Shown in pieces: positions 1 to 6,621 of a DNA stretch of 12,994 bases; position 1 is the stretch's first letter; the number at the start of each line of letters is the position of its first letter. Location: NCBI GenBank assembly GCA_964627045.1, contig CAZVIK010000109.1, forward strand, positions 1-12,994, in the 5' to 3' direction. The notes beneath the pieces are model-generated. The model saw only the letters and a program-made list of their open reading frames with translations. It was not told the origin of the DNA and ran no database searches. The translations under genes and the position numbers were made by a program. The DNA comes from CAZVIK01 sp964627045. Lineage in GTDB: Bacteria > Acidobacteriota > Terriglobia > Bryobacterales > Bryobacteraceae.

Positions 1-580
1 TGAAGTCGCGAGGCTTCTCCGGGTGGGCTTCGTCCGGCAGCGCCACCGCCCCGCGGTGGCCTTCGACCGTTCGATAGTAGGTGAAGCCGGGGTCGAGTTT
101 GAACGTCTCAACGATCACGTTCTGCCGCGGAAGCTCGTAAAGGAAGAGGAGGTAGTCCTGGCCCTGCGCGAGACGTTCACGACCGTTGCGCAAGTTCGAG
201 CCGTACTTGCTCTGGACGGATAGCGGCTCCCCGGGCGGAATGAAAACGTGGATTCGATTTGGCACAGGCGCGGACGTGGCCACCGCATCTGCGAAGACAG
301 CCAATGGCTGGCAAATCACTTCCTTCACCTCGACCGTAAACAACTGCCCGAATTCCAGGTTGCGCGCGTCAAACTCCCACACGTCTCCGGCCCGCTTCCC
401 AGGAAAAAGCACTCGCCTGCCAACGCCCTCGACACCGACAGCCCGTCCCTTGACGACATAGGCACACTCCGACAGCCGCGCATAGAGATCATCGAGATCG
501 GGTTCGGTGCGATTCTGATAAAGCTGGGGATACGAAGTCGCCGCTACCAGCACAACCAAGATCGCTCGGATACTCTTCAT
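1..580 (-). CDS. Partial exported protein of unknown function, paralogue of the next gene upstream
   Basis: The reading frame is open from an ATG at 580 down to the window edge, so the C-terminus is missing. The first 193 or so residues are visible. It starts MKSIRAILVVLVAATS, a short hydrophobic leader that looks like a signal peptide. The body shares blocks with the 252-aa protein at 645-1403: PDLxDLxxRL near residue 25, a VVxGR strand, an LFTV strand, a DYLLFLYExPRQ block, and a stretch TYYRTVEGxRGAVALPDEA near the visible end. The alternating beta-strand pattern (VVxGR, FTVxV, hydrophobic strand, DYLLFL) is loosely like small secreted OB-fold or TIMP/netrin-like barrels, but that is inference only. 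It is the last visible gene of the minus-strand run, 64 bp after its paralogue. A GGAAG lies only 2 nt from the ATG, so the ribosome site is weak. Function unknown. Confidence 0.8.
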   Translation of the reverse strand, partial: MKSIRAILVVLVAATSYPQLYQNRTEPDLDDLYARLSECAYVVKGRAVGVEGVGRRVLFPGKRAGDVWEFDARNLEFGQLFTVEVKEVICQPLAVFADAVATSAPVPNRIHVFIPPGEPLSVQSKYGSNLRNGRERLAQGQDYLLFLYELPRQNVIVETFKLDPGFTYYRTVEGHRGAVALPDEAHPEKPRDF

Positions 581-644
581 GACTTCCACGCACCCGCCGG
601 CCGCGTCCCAGTTCAACCGGTTGCCATGCCGCGCCTCGGGTTCG

Positions 645-1403
645 CTACGGTAGACGCCGGGGCGGGCCCTGGAGTTCCTGAATCGCCCGGTCCACGCTCT
701 GATGCCACGCGGGATAGTCGAATGAGCCCCGCACCCCTTGAAGCTGGCGGATCTTGGTCGCGGCGTCGGGTCCCTTCATCGCTTCGCAAAACGTCGTGAC
801 GGCCTGAACCAGCGGCGCGATGAAGTCGCGAGGCTTCTCCGGGTGGGCTTCGTCCGGCAGCGCCACCGCCCCGCGCTGGCCCTCGACCGTTCGATAATAG
901 GTCAGCTTGGGGTCGAGCTCGTACTGTTTCACGAGCGTGTCTTGCCTGGGCATCTCATAGAGGAAGAGGAGGTAATCTCTGTCCTGCATGAGGTACTCGC
1001 GGGCGTTGAGCCTTTGGGGTTCAAACCTGCTCTGGGCTGACTGGGGACCGTCGAACGGTACGAATACGTGCAACAACCTGGGTGCGTCTGCCTGCACAGA
1101 CGCTGCGGCTTCAAAGTCCTCTTTCTGGCAGAAGGCCTCCCCAACAGCAACCGTGAAGAGAGTGCCCCCGCGCGGAAAGGTGAGCGGCTCGGTGGCCCAA
1201 AGGTTCGGCCCAACTTGCCAACTGGCCGGGCGAACCGTGTCCATAACTGGTTGCCGCGAGAGCAGCCTTCCCGTAACAACAAAGGTGCTTTCCGCAAGTC
1301 GTTCGTGAAGGTCCGCCAGATCGGGCCCAGTCGGAACCGCGTCGATCAGTCCGAACACCGTCTGGGCCACAAGGATGCTCGACACTAAGAGTGTTCTTAT
1401 CAT
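645..1403 (-). CDS. Exported protein of unknown function (252 aa), paralogue of the partial gene at 1-580
   Basis: I chose the ATG at 1403 over the in-frame ATG at 1442. It gives a clean signal peptide (MIRTLLVSSILVAQTVFG), has GAGGGG 6 nt upstream, and leaves a 10-nt gap after the preceding stop instead of an overlap. The mature protein carries PDLADLHERL, a VVTGR strand, an LFTVAV strand, a hydrophobic LLHVFVPF strand, DYLLFLYEMPRQ and TYYRTVEG blocks, all shared with its neighbour. The tail beyond about residue 190 is charged and helical-looking, with no visible catalytic motif. Two adjacent diverged copies plus one very similar block (see findings) point to tandem duplication. Export to the periplasm or outside is inferred from the leader. 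I do not recognise a named family, and a small beta-barrel fold is only a guess. Confidence 0.82.
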   Translation of the reverse strand: MIRTLLVSSILVAQTVFGLIDAVPTGPDLADLHERLAESTFVVTGRLLSRQPVMDTVRPASWQVGPNLWATEPLTFPRGGTLFTVAVGEAFCQKEDFEAAASVQADAPRLLHVFVPFDGPQSAQSRFEPQRLNAREYLMQDRDYLLFLYEMPRQDTLVKQYELDPKLTYYRTVEGQRGAVALPDEAHPEKPRDFIAPLVQAVTTFCEAMKGPDAATKIRQLQGVRGSFDYPAWHQSVDRAIQELQGPPRRLP

Positions 1404-1413
1404 TGCTGCCCCT

Positions 1414-2592
1414 CTAATACCGCCCGCAGTTTTGGTAGACATACCGCGGTGATATGGAGTCCGAAACCCCGTATGCTTCCGCCTCGGCTTGTGGCGTCCG
1501 GGACAGATCGATAGCCACCTGATCCTGCACGTAGGCAGCGACCGTCGAATTCGCCAGGGCTATCAACCCCTGCTCGGTGACGTGGGTCAGGTTGATAATC
1601 GCATCGCGCGCCTCCGACGGATTGTAGAGATCCCCTTTCAAGCGGTTCGTCCCATATTGGTCAAGATGTACCTGCTCGTGTGCGTTCGCCTTTCCGTAGA
1701 ACTGGCTGTAGGGGGGTACGTTCACGAATGCGTACGGATTGCCCCTCGTCAAAAACGTACTCGGATGCACGTGCCATAGTCCGCCGGATTGGTAGCGATA
1801 CAGGTAAAGTGAGAGCGTCGGCGCGTGATACACGCCGCCTGGACTCCACGGCACAACCACATCCAACATGGACGTGTCGCTCAGGGGGCCAGTCGGAAAC
1901 CCCACCGTGGCGTTGATATCGTAGATCGCCGATCCGGATGCTGAGCACTCGCCGTCAGGGTAGGCAAACCAGTGCGCGTCTGTATTTGTGGCCTGACTGT
2001 CGGGGGCGCTGAAGTTCACATCCGGCTCGTTGCCCGCCCCGGGAGGGTTGTCGAACGACCAGGCGTACGAAGTCGGCGTTCCCCGTTCGACCGTCACATA
2101 GAAGTTCGACCAGTCGCCATCGTACACGATTTGCCCGCTGCTGACGGAAATCTGCGGGTACACGGTATGGTTAAGGGTCGCCGACTGGCTGAGCAGGGCG
2201 TACTGGGGCCACTCCCAATAATTCGACCGGTACGTCACCTCTAGTTGGTGGTACGCGTTCAACTGCCATTGCCCGGCTTCCACCGTGCACCACACACTCG
2301 TCGCGGCAAACAGATTGTATTGCGCCGCCCAGTTGCCGCCGATCGACGAAGAATCCACGCTCAGGTCGAGTTGAACATAAGAAGTATACTGGTCCCAGCA
2401 GAAACCCGGCCAGGCCTGGCACCAGTCCGCCGGCTGCATGAGGCCTGTTTCGCCATAGCCGAACACGTATCCACCGTTCTCGCTCAGGCTTTGGTATTGG
2501 TACATCATCGGCGACTGGCTCCACACCGGGGCGGCCACCAGCGTGCAGCCCAGCAAGCCGGCGCACAGCAGCTTCCGTAGTGCGAGTTTCAT
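1414..2592 (-). CDS. Exported protein with HExxH metallopeptidase-like C-terminal domain (392 aa)
   Basis: The start at 2592 gives a good signal peptide (MKLALRKLLCAGLLGCTLVAAPVWSQ). It lies 1 nt after the stop of the preceding gene, which implies translational coupling. An in-frame ATG at 2628 would overlap that gene and spoil the leader. Residues 27-250 are rich in Tyr, Trp, Ser and Gln, with beta-strand spacing. A segment around 175-245 (YAWSFDNPPG to MLDVVV) looks like an Ig/PKD-type beta-sandwich. Residues 305-309 are HEQVH (codons 1666-1680) within AHEQVHLDQY. A Glu pair at 370/372 in QAEAEAY follows 61-63 residues later. HExxH with a downstream Glu in an ExEA context is the zinc-ligand layout of gluzincin peptidases. 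Zinc binding and protease activity are inferred; the fold and substrate are unknown. A degenerate or structural motif remains possible. Confidence 0.85.
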   Translation of the reverse strand: MKLALRKLLCAGLLGCTLVAAPVWSQSPMMYQYQSLSENGGYVFGYGETGLMQPADWCQAWPGFCWDQYTSYVQLDLSVDSSSIGGNWAAQYNLFAATSVWCTVEAGQWQLNAYHQLEVTYRSNYWEWPQYALLSQSATLNHTVYPQISVSSGQIVYDGDWSNFYVTVERGTPTSYAWSFDNPPGAGNEPDVNFSAPDSQATNTDAHWFAYPDGECSASGSAIYDINATVGFPTGPLSDTSMLDVVVPWSPGGVYHAPTLSLYLYRYQSGGLWHVHPSTFLTRGNPYAFVNVPPYSQFYGKANAHEQVHLDQYGTNRLKGDLYNPSEARDAIINLTHVTEQGLIALANSTVAAYVQDQVAIDLSRTPQAEAEAYGVSDSISPRYVYQNCGRY

Positions 2593-2593
2593 G

Positions 2594-3142
2594 TCAGTTG
2601 CCCCCCGAACGCGCCACCGCTCGCCCACGGCCGGGAACCAGCCTCAGGTTCTGGGTTACATGAACCCGGATGAACCGGTCCATACGCGCGAACCTCTCCG
2701 GCGACAGGCTTTCGCGAAGCTGTTGCACGCCACCGGCGACAGCCGCCTCACTGGCCGCATTCAACTCAGACAGCTTGGCCCGCACAGCCGGCTGGCCGGC
2801 ACTCTCCTTTAGTTCCTCAACCAGTTGCTGGGTGGCGCGGCCGTTGCTTTCCAGTTCCGCTACGCAGGCCTGGGCGGCTGAGGCCAGCGCCTGGTGCTCG
2901 TACTCGTAGAAGCCCATCGTGCGCTGGAACAGGGTACGCAGACCGGCGCTGTCCTTGCCTTGAGCGGTGGCTTCCTCTGCCGCCCGTTGCAGCGCCACAA
3001 ACTCGCGGAAGAAGATCCTGTAGACCAGGGTTTCCGGGGCTTCCCGCGCCGAAAAGTAAGGAGGCTGGGGCGGGCTATCCGCCGCCATGGCGGGAATCGC
3101 CAGCACCGCCAAAAGTATTAGGCAAAAGCAGGCCCTACTCAT
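2594..3142 (-). CDS. Exported helical protein of unknown function (182 aa), first gene of the run
   Basis: It starts MSRACFCLILLAVLAIPAMAAD, a textbook signal peptide with probable cleavage after residue 20 or 21. The rest is Ala-, Glu- and Gln-rich and predicted by eye to be mostly helical: roughly 45-70, 80-100, 100-140, then LSPERFARMDRFIRVHV around 145-162. The last block faintly recalls the LTxxQ-type repeats of Spy/CpxP periplasmic proteins, but I see no clear match. Its stop (TGA, 2594-2596) is 1 nt from the next ATG, so it should be co-translated with the HExxH protein. The only start that preserves the leader is the ATG at 3142, which lies 6 nt downstream of a near-consensus -10 box with no room for a Shine-Dalgarno site. 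The gene is therefore probably read from a leaderless mRNA. Function unknown; partnership with the metallopeptidase-like protein is inferred from coupling. Confidence 0.83.
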   Translation of the reverse strand: MSRACFCLILLAVLAIPAMAADSPPQPPYFSAREAPETLVYRIFFREFVALQRAAEEATAQGKDSAGLRTLFQRTMGFYEYEHQALASAAQACVAELESNGRATQQLVEELKESAGQPAVRAKLSELNAASEAAVAGGVQQLRESLSPERFARMDRFIRVHVTQNLRLVPGRGRAVARSGGN

Positions 3143-3148
3143 AACCTG

Positions 3149-3188
3149 AATATAGTCCGATGATTCGAGCGTGTCAACGCTTTTTTTT
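3149..3188 (-). promoter_or_regulatory. Strong sigma-70-type promoter with A-tract UP element for the minus-strand run
   Basis: Read on the minus strand, there is an A8 tract (3181-3188), 3 nt, then TTGACA (3172-3177, perfect -35), a 17-bp spacer (3155-3171), then TATATT (3149-3154, 5 of 6 matches to the -10 consensus). Standard spacing places +1 at 3142, the first base of the ATG of the 182-aa gene. The A-tract sits where a proximal UP element would be. The rest of the window is GC-rich, so this concentration of consensus elements stands out. Confidence 0.8.
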
Positions 3189-3268
3189 ACTTCGATAAGT
3201 TAGCGTCATTAGTCAGAAGGCAGGAGAGAAGTGACAGCACTCCGTCGTATTGTGGTGCAAGTTGACGC

Positions 3269-3295
3269 GGTTTGCCATTGCCCGTTCGGCAAACC
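3269..3295. repeat. Inverted repeat GGTTTGCC-N11-GGCAAACC
   Basis: Perfect 8-bp arms (3269-3276 and 3288-3295) flank an 11-nt spacer in the region between divergent genes. No T-tract follows on either strand, so it does not look like an intrinsic terminator. An operator for a dimeric regulator is the natural alternative; which gene it would control cannot be told. Confidence 0.5.
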
Positions 3296-3404
3296 ACGGA
3301 CTAAGATGACCTGCGCCCCTGATTACCTCTCCGGGCAGCAGCCTGGCCGGCCGTCTGGAAAGGCCCCTCCGCCCAGGCCGGATCGTTCCAGCGACTGGGG
3401 TTAG

Positions 3405-3424
3405 GGGCTTGACGCGTCAAGCCC
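3405..3424. repeat. Perfect 20-bp palindrome (GGGCTTGACG / CGTCAAGCCC)
   Basis: The two 10-bp halves are exact reverse complements with no spacer. The flanks read TTAG on the left and TTACC on the right. It shares the AGGGGCTTG...CAAGCCC frame with the hairpins in the array after glnE (12607-12627 and later copies), so it may be a member of the same dispersed palindrome family. It lacks a T-tract and has no natural loop, so a terminator role is unlikely. Confidence 0.7.
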
Positions 3425-3500
3425 TTACCTGGGCGGCCCATGTTTCCGTGGCTCTCCGATGCAAGGCACCAGCCCGGACCAGGGTTGCGATAGACTCACC

Positions 3501-3506
3501 GGGAGG
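3501..3506 (+). promoter_or_regulatory. Ribosome binding site for the GH51 gene
   Basis: GGGAGG, within a GGGAGGAGAT stretch, ends about 11 nt before the GTG at 3518; its GGAG core on the 3' side is about 8 nt away. This supports GTG as the start and with it the RRRDLLQ Tat-type leader. Confidence 0.7.
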
Positions 3507-3517
3507 AGATCTGTTCC

Positions 3518-5109
3518 GTGCGACGACGAGACCTGCTGCAAACGTGTGTTCCCCTGGGAATTGGCACGCTACTAGCCGCCCAGCGGGGTGGCGCCGCCGA
3601 TGTCGAGATCAACGTCCGCCCCAAGGAAGCGGGCGCGGTGATCGGCAAGCACATCTACGGTCATTTCATTGAACACCTCGGGGGCGTGATCTACGACGGC
3701 GTGTGGGTGGGCCCGGACTCCAAGATCCCCAACGTCGCCGGCATCCGAAAGCAGTTCATCGATGATATGAAGCGCATCGCCGCGCCCAACCTGCGCTGGC
3801 CGGGCGGTTGCTTCGCCGACGGCTACCATTGGCGCGACGGCATCGGACCCCGCGAAAAACGTCCGCGCGGCTACAACTATTGGCAGGCGGAGATGCCGCC
3901 CGGCGTCCATCCTCCGGAAACCAATCATTTTGGCACCCACGAGTTCATGCGCCTGTGTCGCGAAATCGGCGCCGAGCCCTACCTGGCTGCCAACATGGGC
4001 NNNNNNNNNNACCCGCCCTGCCCTCCGCTTGACGCGCCCTGAGGGCCGCCACCCTGGCCACCGAGCGCGCCGCCAATGGCGACCAGGACCCCTTCCGCGT
4101 GCGCTACTGGGGCGTCGGCAATGAGAGCTGGGGCTGCGGCGGAAACATGCTGCCGCAGGAGTACGCACCACTCTACTACAAGTTCACCTCGCAGATCCCC
4201 GCCTACCAACCCGTGTACCTGGTGGCCGTGGGCCCGCGCGGCCACAGCGCCGATATGGACCTCGGCTGGACCACCGGCTTCTTTGAGACTATCGGCCGCC
4301 GCCGCCCGCCCGACGGCCTGGGCCTGCACTTCTACACCGACTTTCGCCGCCCGGAATTCAAAGCCGGCGATTTCACCGCCGACCAGTGGTACATGGTCCT
4401 CCACGAAGGGGCCCGCACCGAATCGGTCATCACCACGCATTGGGAGGAGATGGGCAAGTTTGACAAGAACCACCGCACTCGCTTCGTGATCGACGAGTGG
4501 GGCGCCTGGTACCGCGGAGGCGCCACGGACCTGGCGCCCACATACCTTCTCAGCCAGGTCTGTACGCTGCGTGACGCCCTGCACGCCGGAATCACCTTCG
4601 ACATCTTCAACCGCCACGCCGAAAAGATCGCGATGGCCAACGTCGCGCAAACCGTCAATTGCATCCACTCGCTGTTCTGGGGCATCGAGGACAAGTTCGT
4701 CCGCACGCCCACCTACTACACCTTCGAGATGTACCGCCCGCACATGGAAGGGCGGCTGGTGCCGGTCTCCATCGCGGCGCCGGATCTCAAGATCGCGCGC
4801 AAGAACGGGGAGAGCGCCACTCTCACGGCCGTCGCCGGATCGGCCTCCGTTCGCGATGACCGCCTCACCCTCACCCTGACCAACTCCTCGCTGGATGACG
4901 CCGCCTCGGCTCGCATCCGCCTCGATGGAGTCGCGGTGAGGGAAGCGCGCGCCCGCGTGCTCACGCACTCCGACATGCGCGCCGCCAATACGTTCCAGTC
5001 GCCAGCCGAGGTCGTGCCGGCCGCGCTTCCGGCCACGGTGGTTCCCGGCGGCGTGCAGGTGACGATCCCGGGCAAGTCCGTCGCGGCGCTGGAGATTCGC
5101 ATCGCGTAA
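3518..5109 (+). CDS. Secreted alpha-L-arabinofuranosidase, GH51, interrupted by an assembly gap
   Basis: The enzyme hydrolyses terminal alpha-L-arabinofuranosyl links in arabinan, arabinoxylan and similar plant polymers. The N-terminus MRRRDLLQTCVPLGIGTLLAA is a Tat-type leader, so export is likely; many GH51 enzymes are cytoplasmic. Family blocks are GHFIEHLGG (residues 48-56), RWPGGCFADGYHWRDGIG (93-110) and HFGTHEFMRL (about 137). After the gap come YWGVGNESWG (acid/base Glu codon 4123-4125) and FVIDEWGAWY (nucleophile Glu codon 4495-4497). The C-terminal 100 or so residues form the beta-sandwich domain. Ten Ns at 4001-4010 stand for a gap of unknown size. The part before it reads in one frame and the part from about 4033 in another, with a TGA at 4030 in the latter. 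About 10-25 residues of the usual NMG-to-ERAANG stretch are missing. I take this as an assembly fault, not a pseudogene. Confidence 0.92.
4001..4010. other. Assembly gap (10 Ns)
   Basis: A run of 10 Ns inside the GH51 gene. The flanking coding frames do not join through it, so 10 is a placeholder length. Bases at about 4011-4050 also look unreliable: a PEG codon run at 4038-4046 would join the conserved TLATERAANG block only if one base near 4044-4048 were extra. Confidence 0.95.
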
Positions 5110-5166
5110 ACCGGCTTGTCTTGCTTCGGCGCGTCCGGGCCTCGTATCATGAGGGAACTACCCCCT

Positions 5167-6621
5167 ATGACCCCTGACGCCATTCCGGAAGGTCTCACTT
5201 TCGATGACGTTCTCCTGCTGCCCTCCCGCAGCAGCGTGATCCCGGCGGAGGCCGACGCCCGAACCTGGCTGTCGCGCCGCATCCCCCTCAACATTCCGAT
5301 CGTGAGTTCGGCCATGGACACCGTCACCGAGTCCCACATGGCCATCGCCCTGGCCCAACAGGGAGGCATCGGCATCATCCACCGCAACATGCCCATCGGC
5401 CGCCAGGCCGAAGAAGTGGACCGAGTGAAACGCAGTGAAAGCGGCATGATCGTGGACCCGGTTACCATCGATCCCGACAGCAAGATTTATGACGCGCTCG
5501 AGCTGATGAAGCGCTTCCGCATTTCCGGCGTGCCTGTCACCCGCGACGGACGGCTGGTCGGCATCCTCACCAACCGCGACCTGCGCTTTGAAACCCGCTT
5601 CGATCTGCCCATCTCCGACGTCATGACCAAGGAGAACCTCATCACGGTTCCCGTCGGTACCACGCTCGAAGAGGCGCAGAAGATCCTCCACGAACATCGC
5701 GTTGAAAAGCTCCTGGTCGTCGACGATCACTACAACCTCAAGGGGCTCATCACCGTTAAGGACATCCAGAAGAAATTGAAGTACCCCAACGCCGCCAAGG
5801 ACGATCACGGCCGCTTGCGCGTCGGCGCCGCCATCGGCACCGGCAGCGATTTTCTGGAGCGCGCCCAGGAACTGGTCGCCCGGAAGGTCGACGTGCTGGC
5901 CATCGATTCCGCCCACGGGCACAGCGAGCGCGTGCTGGAAGCCGCGGCGGCCATTAAGAAGGCATTCCCCGACGTTGACCTGATCGCCGGCAACGTGGCC
6001 ACTTACCAGGGGGCGCGCGATCTCATCCAGTTGGGCGTGGACGGCGTCAAAGTGGGCGTCGGTCCCGGCTCCATTTGCACCACGCGCGTGGTCTCCGGCG
6101 CGGGCGTCCCCCAGATCACCGCCATCTCGGAAGCGGCGCGCGCCGCCGAAGGAACCGGCGTGCCCATCATCTCCGACGGCGGCATCAAGTTTTCCGGTGA
6201 CGTCACCAAGGCCATCGCCGCCGGAGCCGCCAGCGTCATGATCGGCAGCCTCTTTGCCGGAACCGATGAAAGCCCCGGCGAAACGATCCTCTACCAGGGC
6301 CGCACCTTCAAGAGCTACCGCGGCATGGGCTCGATGGGCGCCATGAGCCAGGGTTCCAGCGACCGCTACCAGCAGGACCCGGCCGCCAAGCTGGTTCCCG
6401 AGGGCATCGAGGGCCGTGTCCCCTACAAAGGCCCTATCGCCGACATGGTGTTCCAGTTGGTGGGCGGCCTGAAGTCCGGCATGGGTTACTGCGGGTGCCG
6501 GACCGTCGAGGAGCTCCAGCAGCGCGCCCGCTTTGTTCGCATCACCGCCGCGGGCTTGCGTGAAAGCCACGTCCACGACGTGATTATTACGAAGGAAGCT
6601 CCGAACTACCGTCTGGAGTAG
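5167..6621 (+). CDS. guaB: Inosine-5'-monophosphate dehydrogenase
   Basis: GuaB oxidises IMP to XMP with NAD+, the committed step of guanine nucleotide synthesis, in the cytoplasm. The 484-aa product has the full family layout: GLTFDDVLLLP at the N-terminus (residues 9-19), SSAMDTVTE (47-55), two CBS domains at about 95-150 and 155-205, IDSAHGHS (247-254), the catalytic loop GVGPGSICTTR with Cys304, DGGI, the YRGMGSMGAM phosphate-binding block, and the flap EGRVPYKG with Arg417 and Tyr420. I chose the ATG at 5167 because GAGGGA lies 10 nt upstream (5151-5156) and the length then matches the family. Upstream in-frame starts at 5149 (ATG) and 5116 (TTG) add unconserved residues. It follows the GH51 stop by 57 bp with no functional link evident. 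Its last 35 bp overlap the end of xseA on the other strand. Confidence 0.97.
   Translation: MTPDAIPEGLTFDDVLLLPSRSSVIPAEADARTWLSRRIPLNIPIVSSAMDTVTESHMAIALAQQGGIGIIHRNMPIGRQAEEVDRVKRSESGMIVDPVTIDPDSKIYDALELMKRFRISGVPVTRDGRLVGILTNRDLRFETRFDLPISDVMTKENLITVPVGTTLEEAQKILHEHRVEKLLVVDDHYNLKGLITVKDIQKKLKYPNAAKDDHGRLRVGAAIGTGSDFLERAQELVARKVDVLAIDSAHGHSERVLEAAAAIKKAFPDVDLIAGNVATYQGARDLIQLGVDGVKVGVGPGSICTTRVVSGAGVPQITAISEAARAAEGTGVPIISDGGIKFSGDVTKAIAAGAASVMIGSLFAGTDESPGETILYQGRTFKSYRGMGSMGAMSQGSSDRYQQDPAAKLVPEGIEGRVPYKGPIADMVFQLVGGLKSGMGYCGCRTVEELQQRARFVRITAAGLRESHVHDVIITKEAPNYRLE

Larger units (their letters stand above)
3189..3517. other. Divergent intergenic region between the secreted-protein run and the arabinofuranosidase
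   Basis: I see no convincing gene in this stretch of about 330 bp. It contains an 8-bp-arm inverted repeat (3269-3295), some short GGCCGG-type inverted repeats around 3343-3395, a perfect 20-bp palindrome (3405-3424), and the ribosome binding site of the GH51 gene (3501-3506). I could not find a convincing -35/-10 pair for the plus-strand gene. Confidence 0.6.

Noticed and set aside
1404..1442. N-terminal extension of the 252-aa exported protein
   Set aside because: It would overlap the preceding gene and bury the signal peptide; the ATG at 1403 has GAGGGG upstream.
1661..2566. Other minus- and plus-strand open frames overlapping the HExxH gene
   Set aside because: They are shadow frames; the chosen frame has a signal peptide, tight coupling to its neighbour and a coherent composition.
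3405..3424. Intrinsic terminator at the 20-bp palindrome
   Set aside because: No loop, no T-tract on either strand, and it lies upstream of a gene, not downstream.
5121..5150. TTGCTT-18-TATCAT as the guaB promoter
   Set aside because: Weak match, and its predicted +1 (about 5157) would cut off the GAGGGA ribosome site; not strong enough to annotate.
5116..5166. Upstream guaB starts (TTG 5116, ATG 5149)
   Set aside because: The added residues are not family-like, and the ATG at 5167 has a well-placed GAGGGA and normal protein length.
5158..6576. Long open frame antisense to guaB (about 470 codons)
   Set aside because: It is the mirror of a GC-rich gene with strong third-position bias, and its translation is low-complexity Ala/Gly/Asp/Val without motifs.
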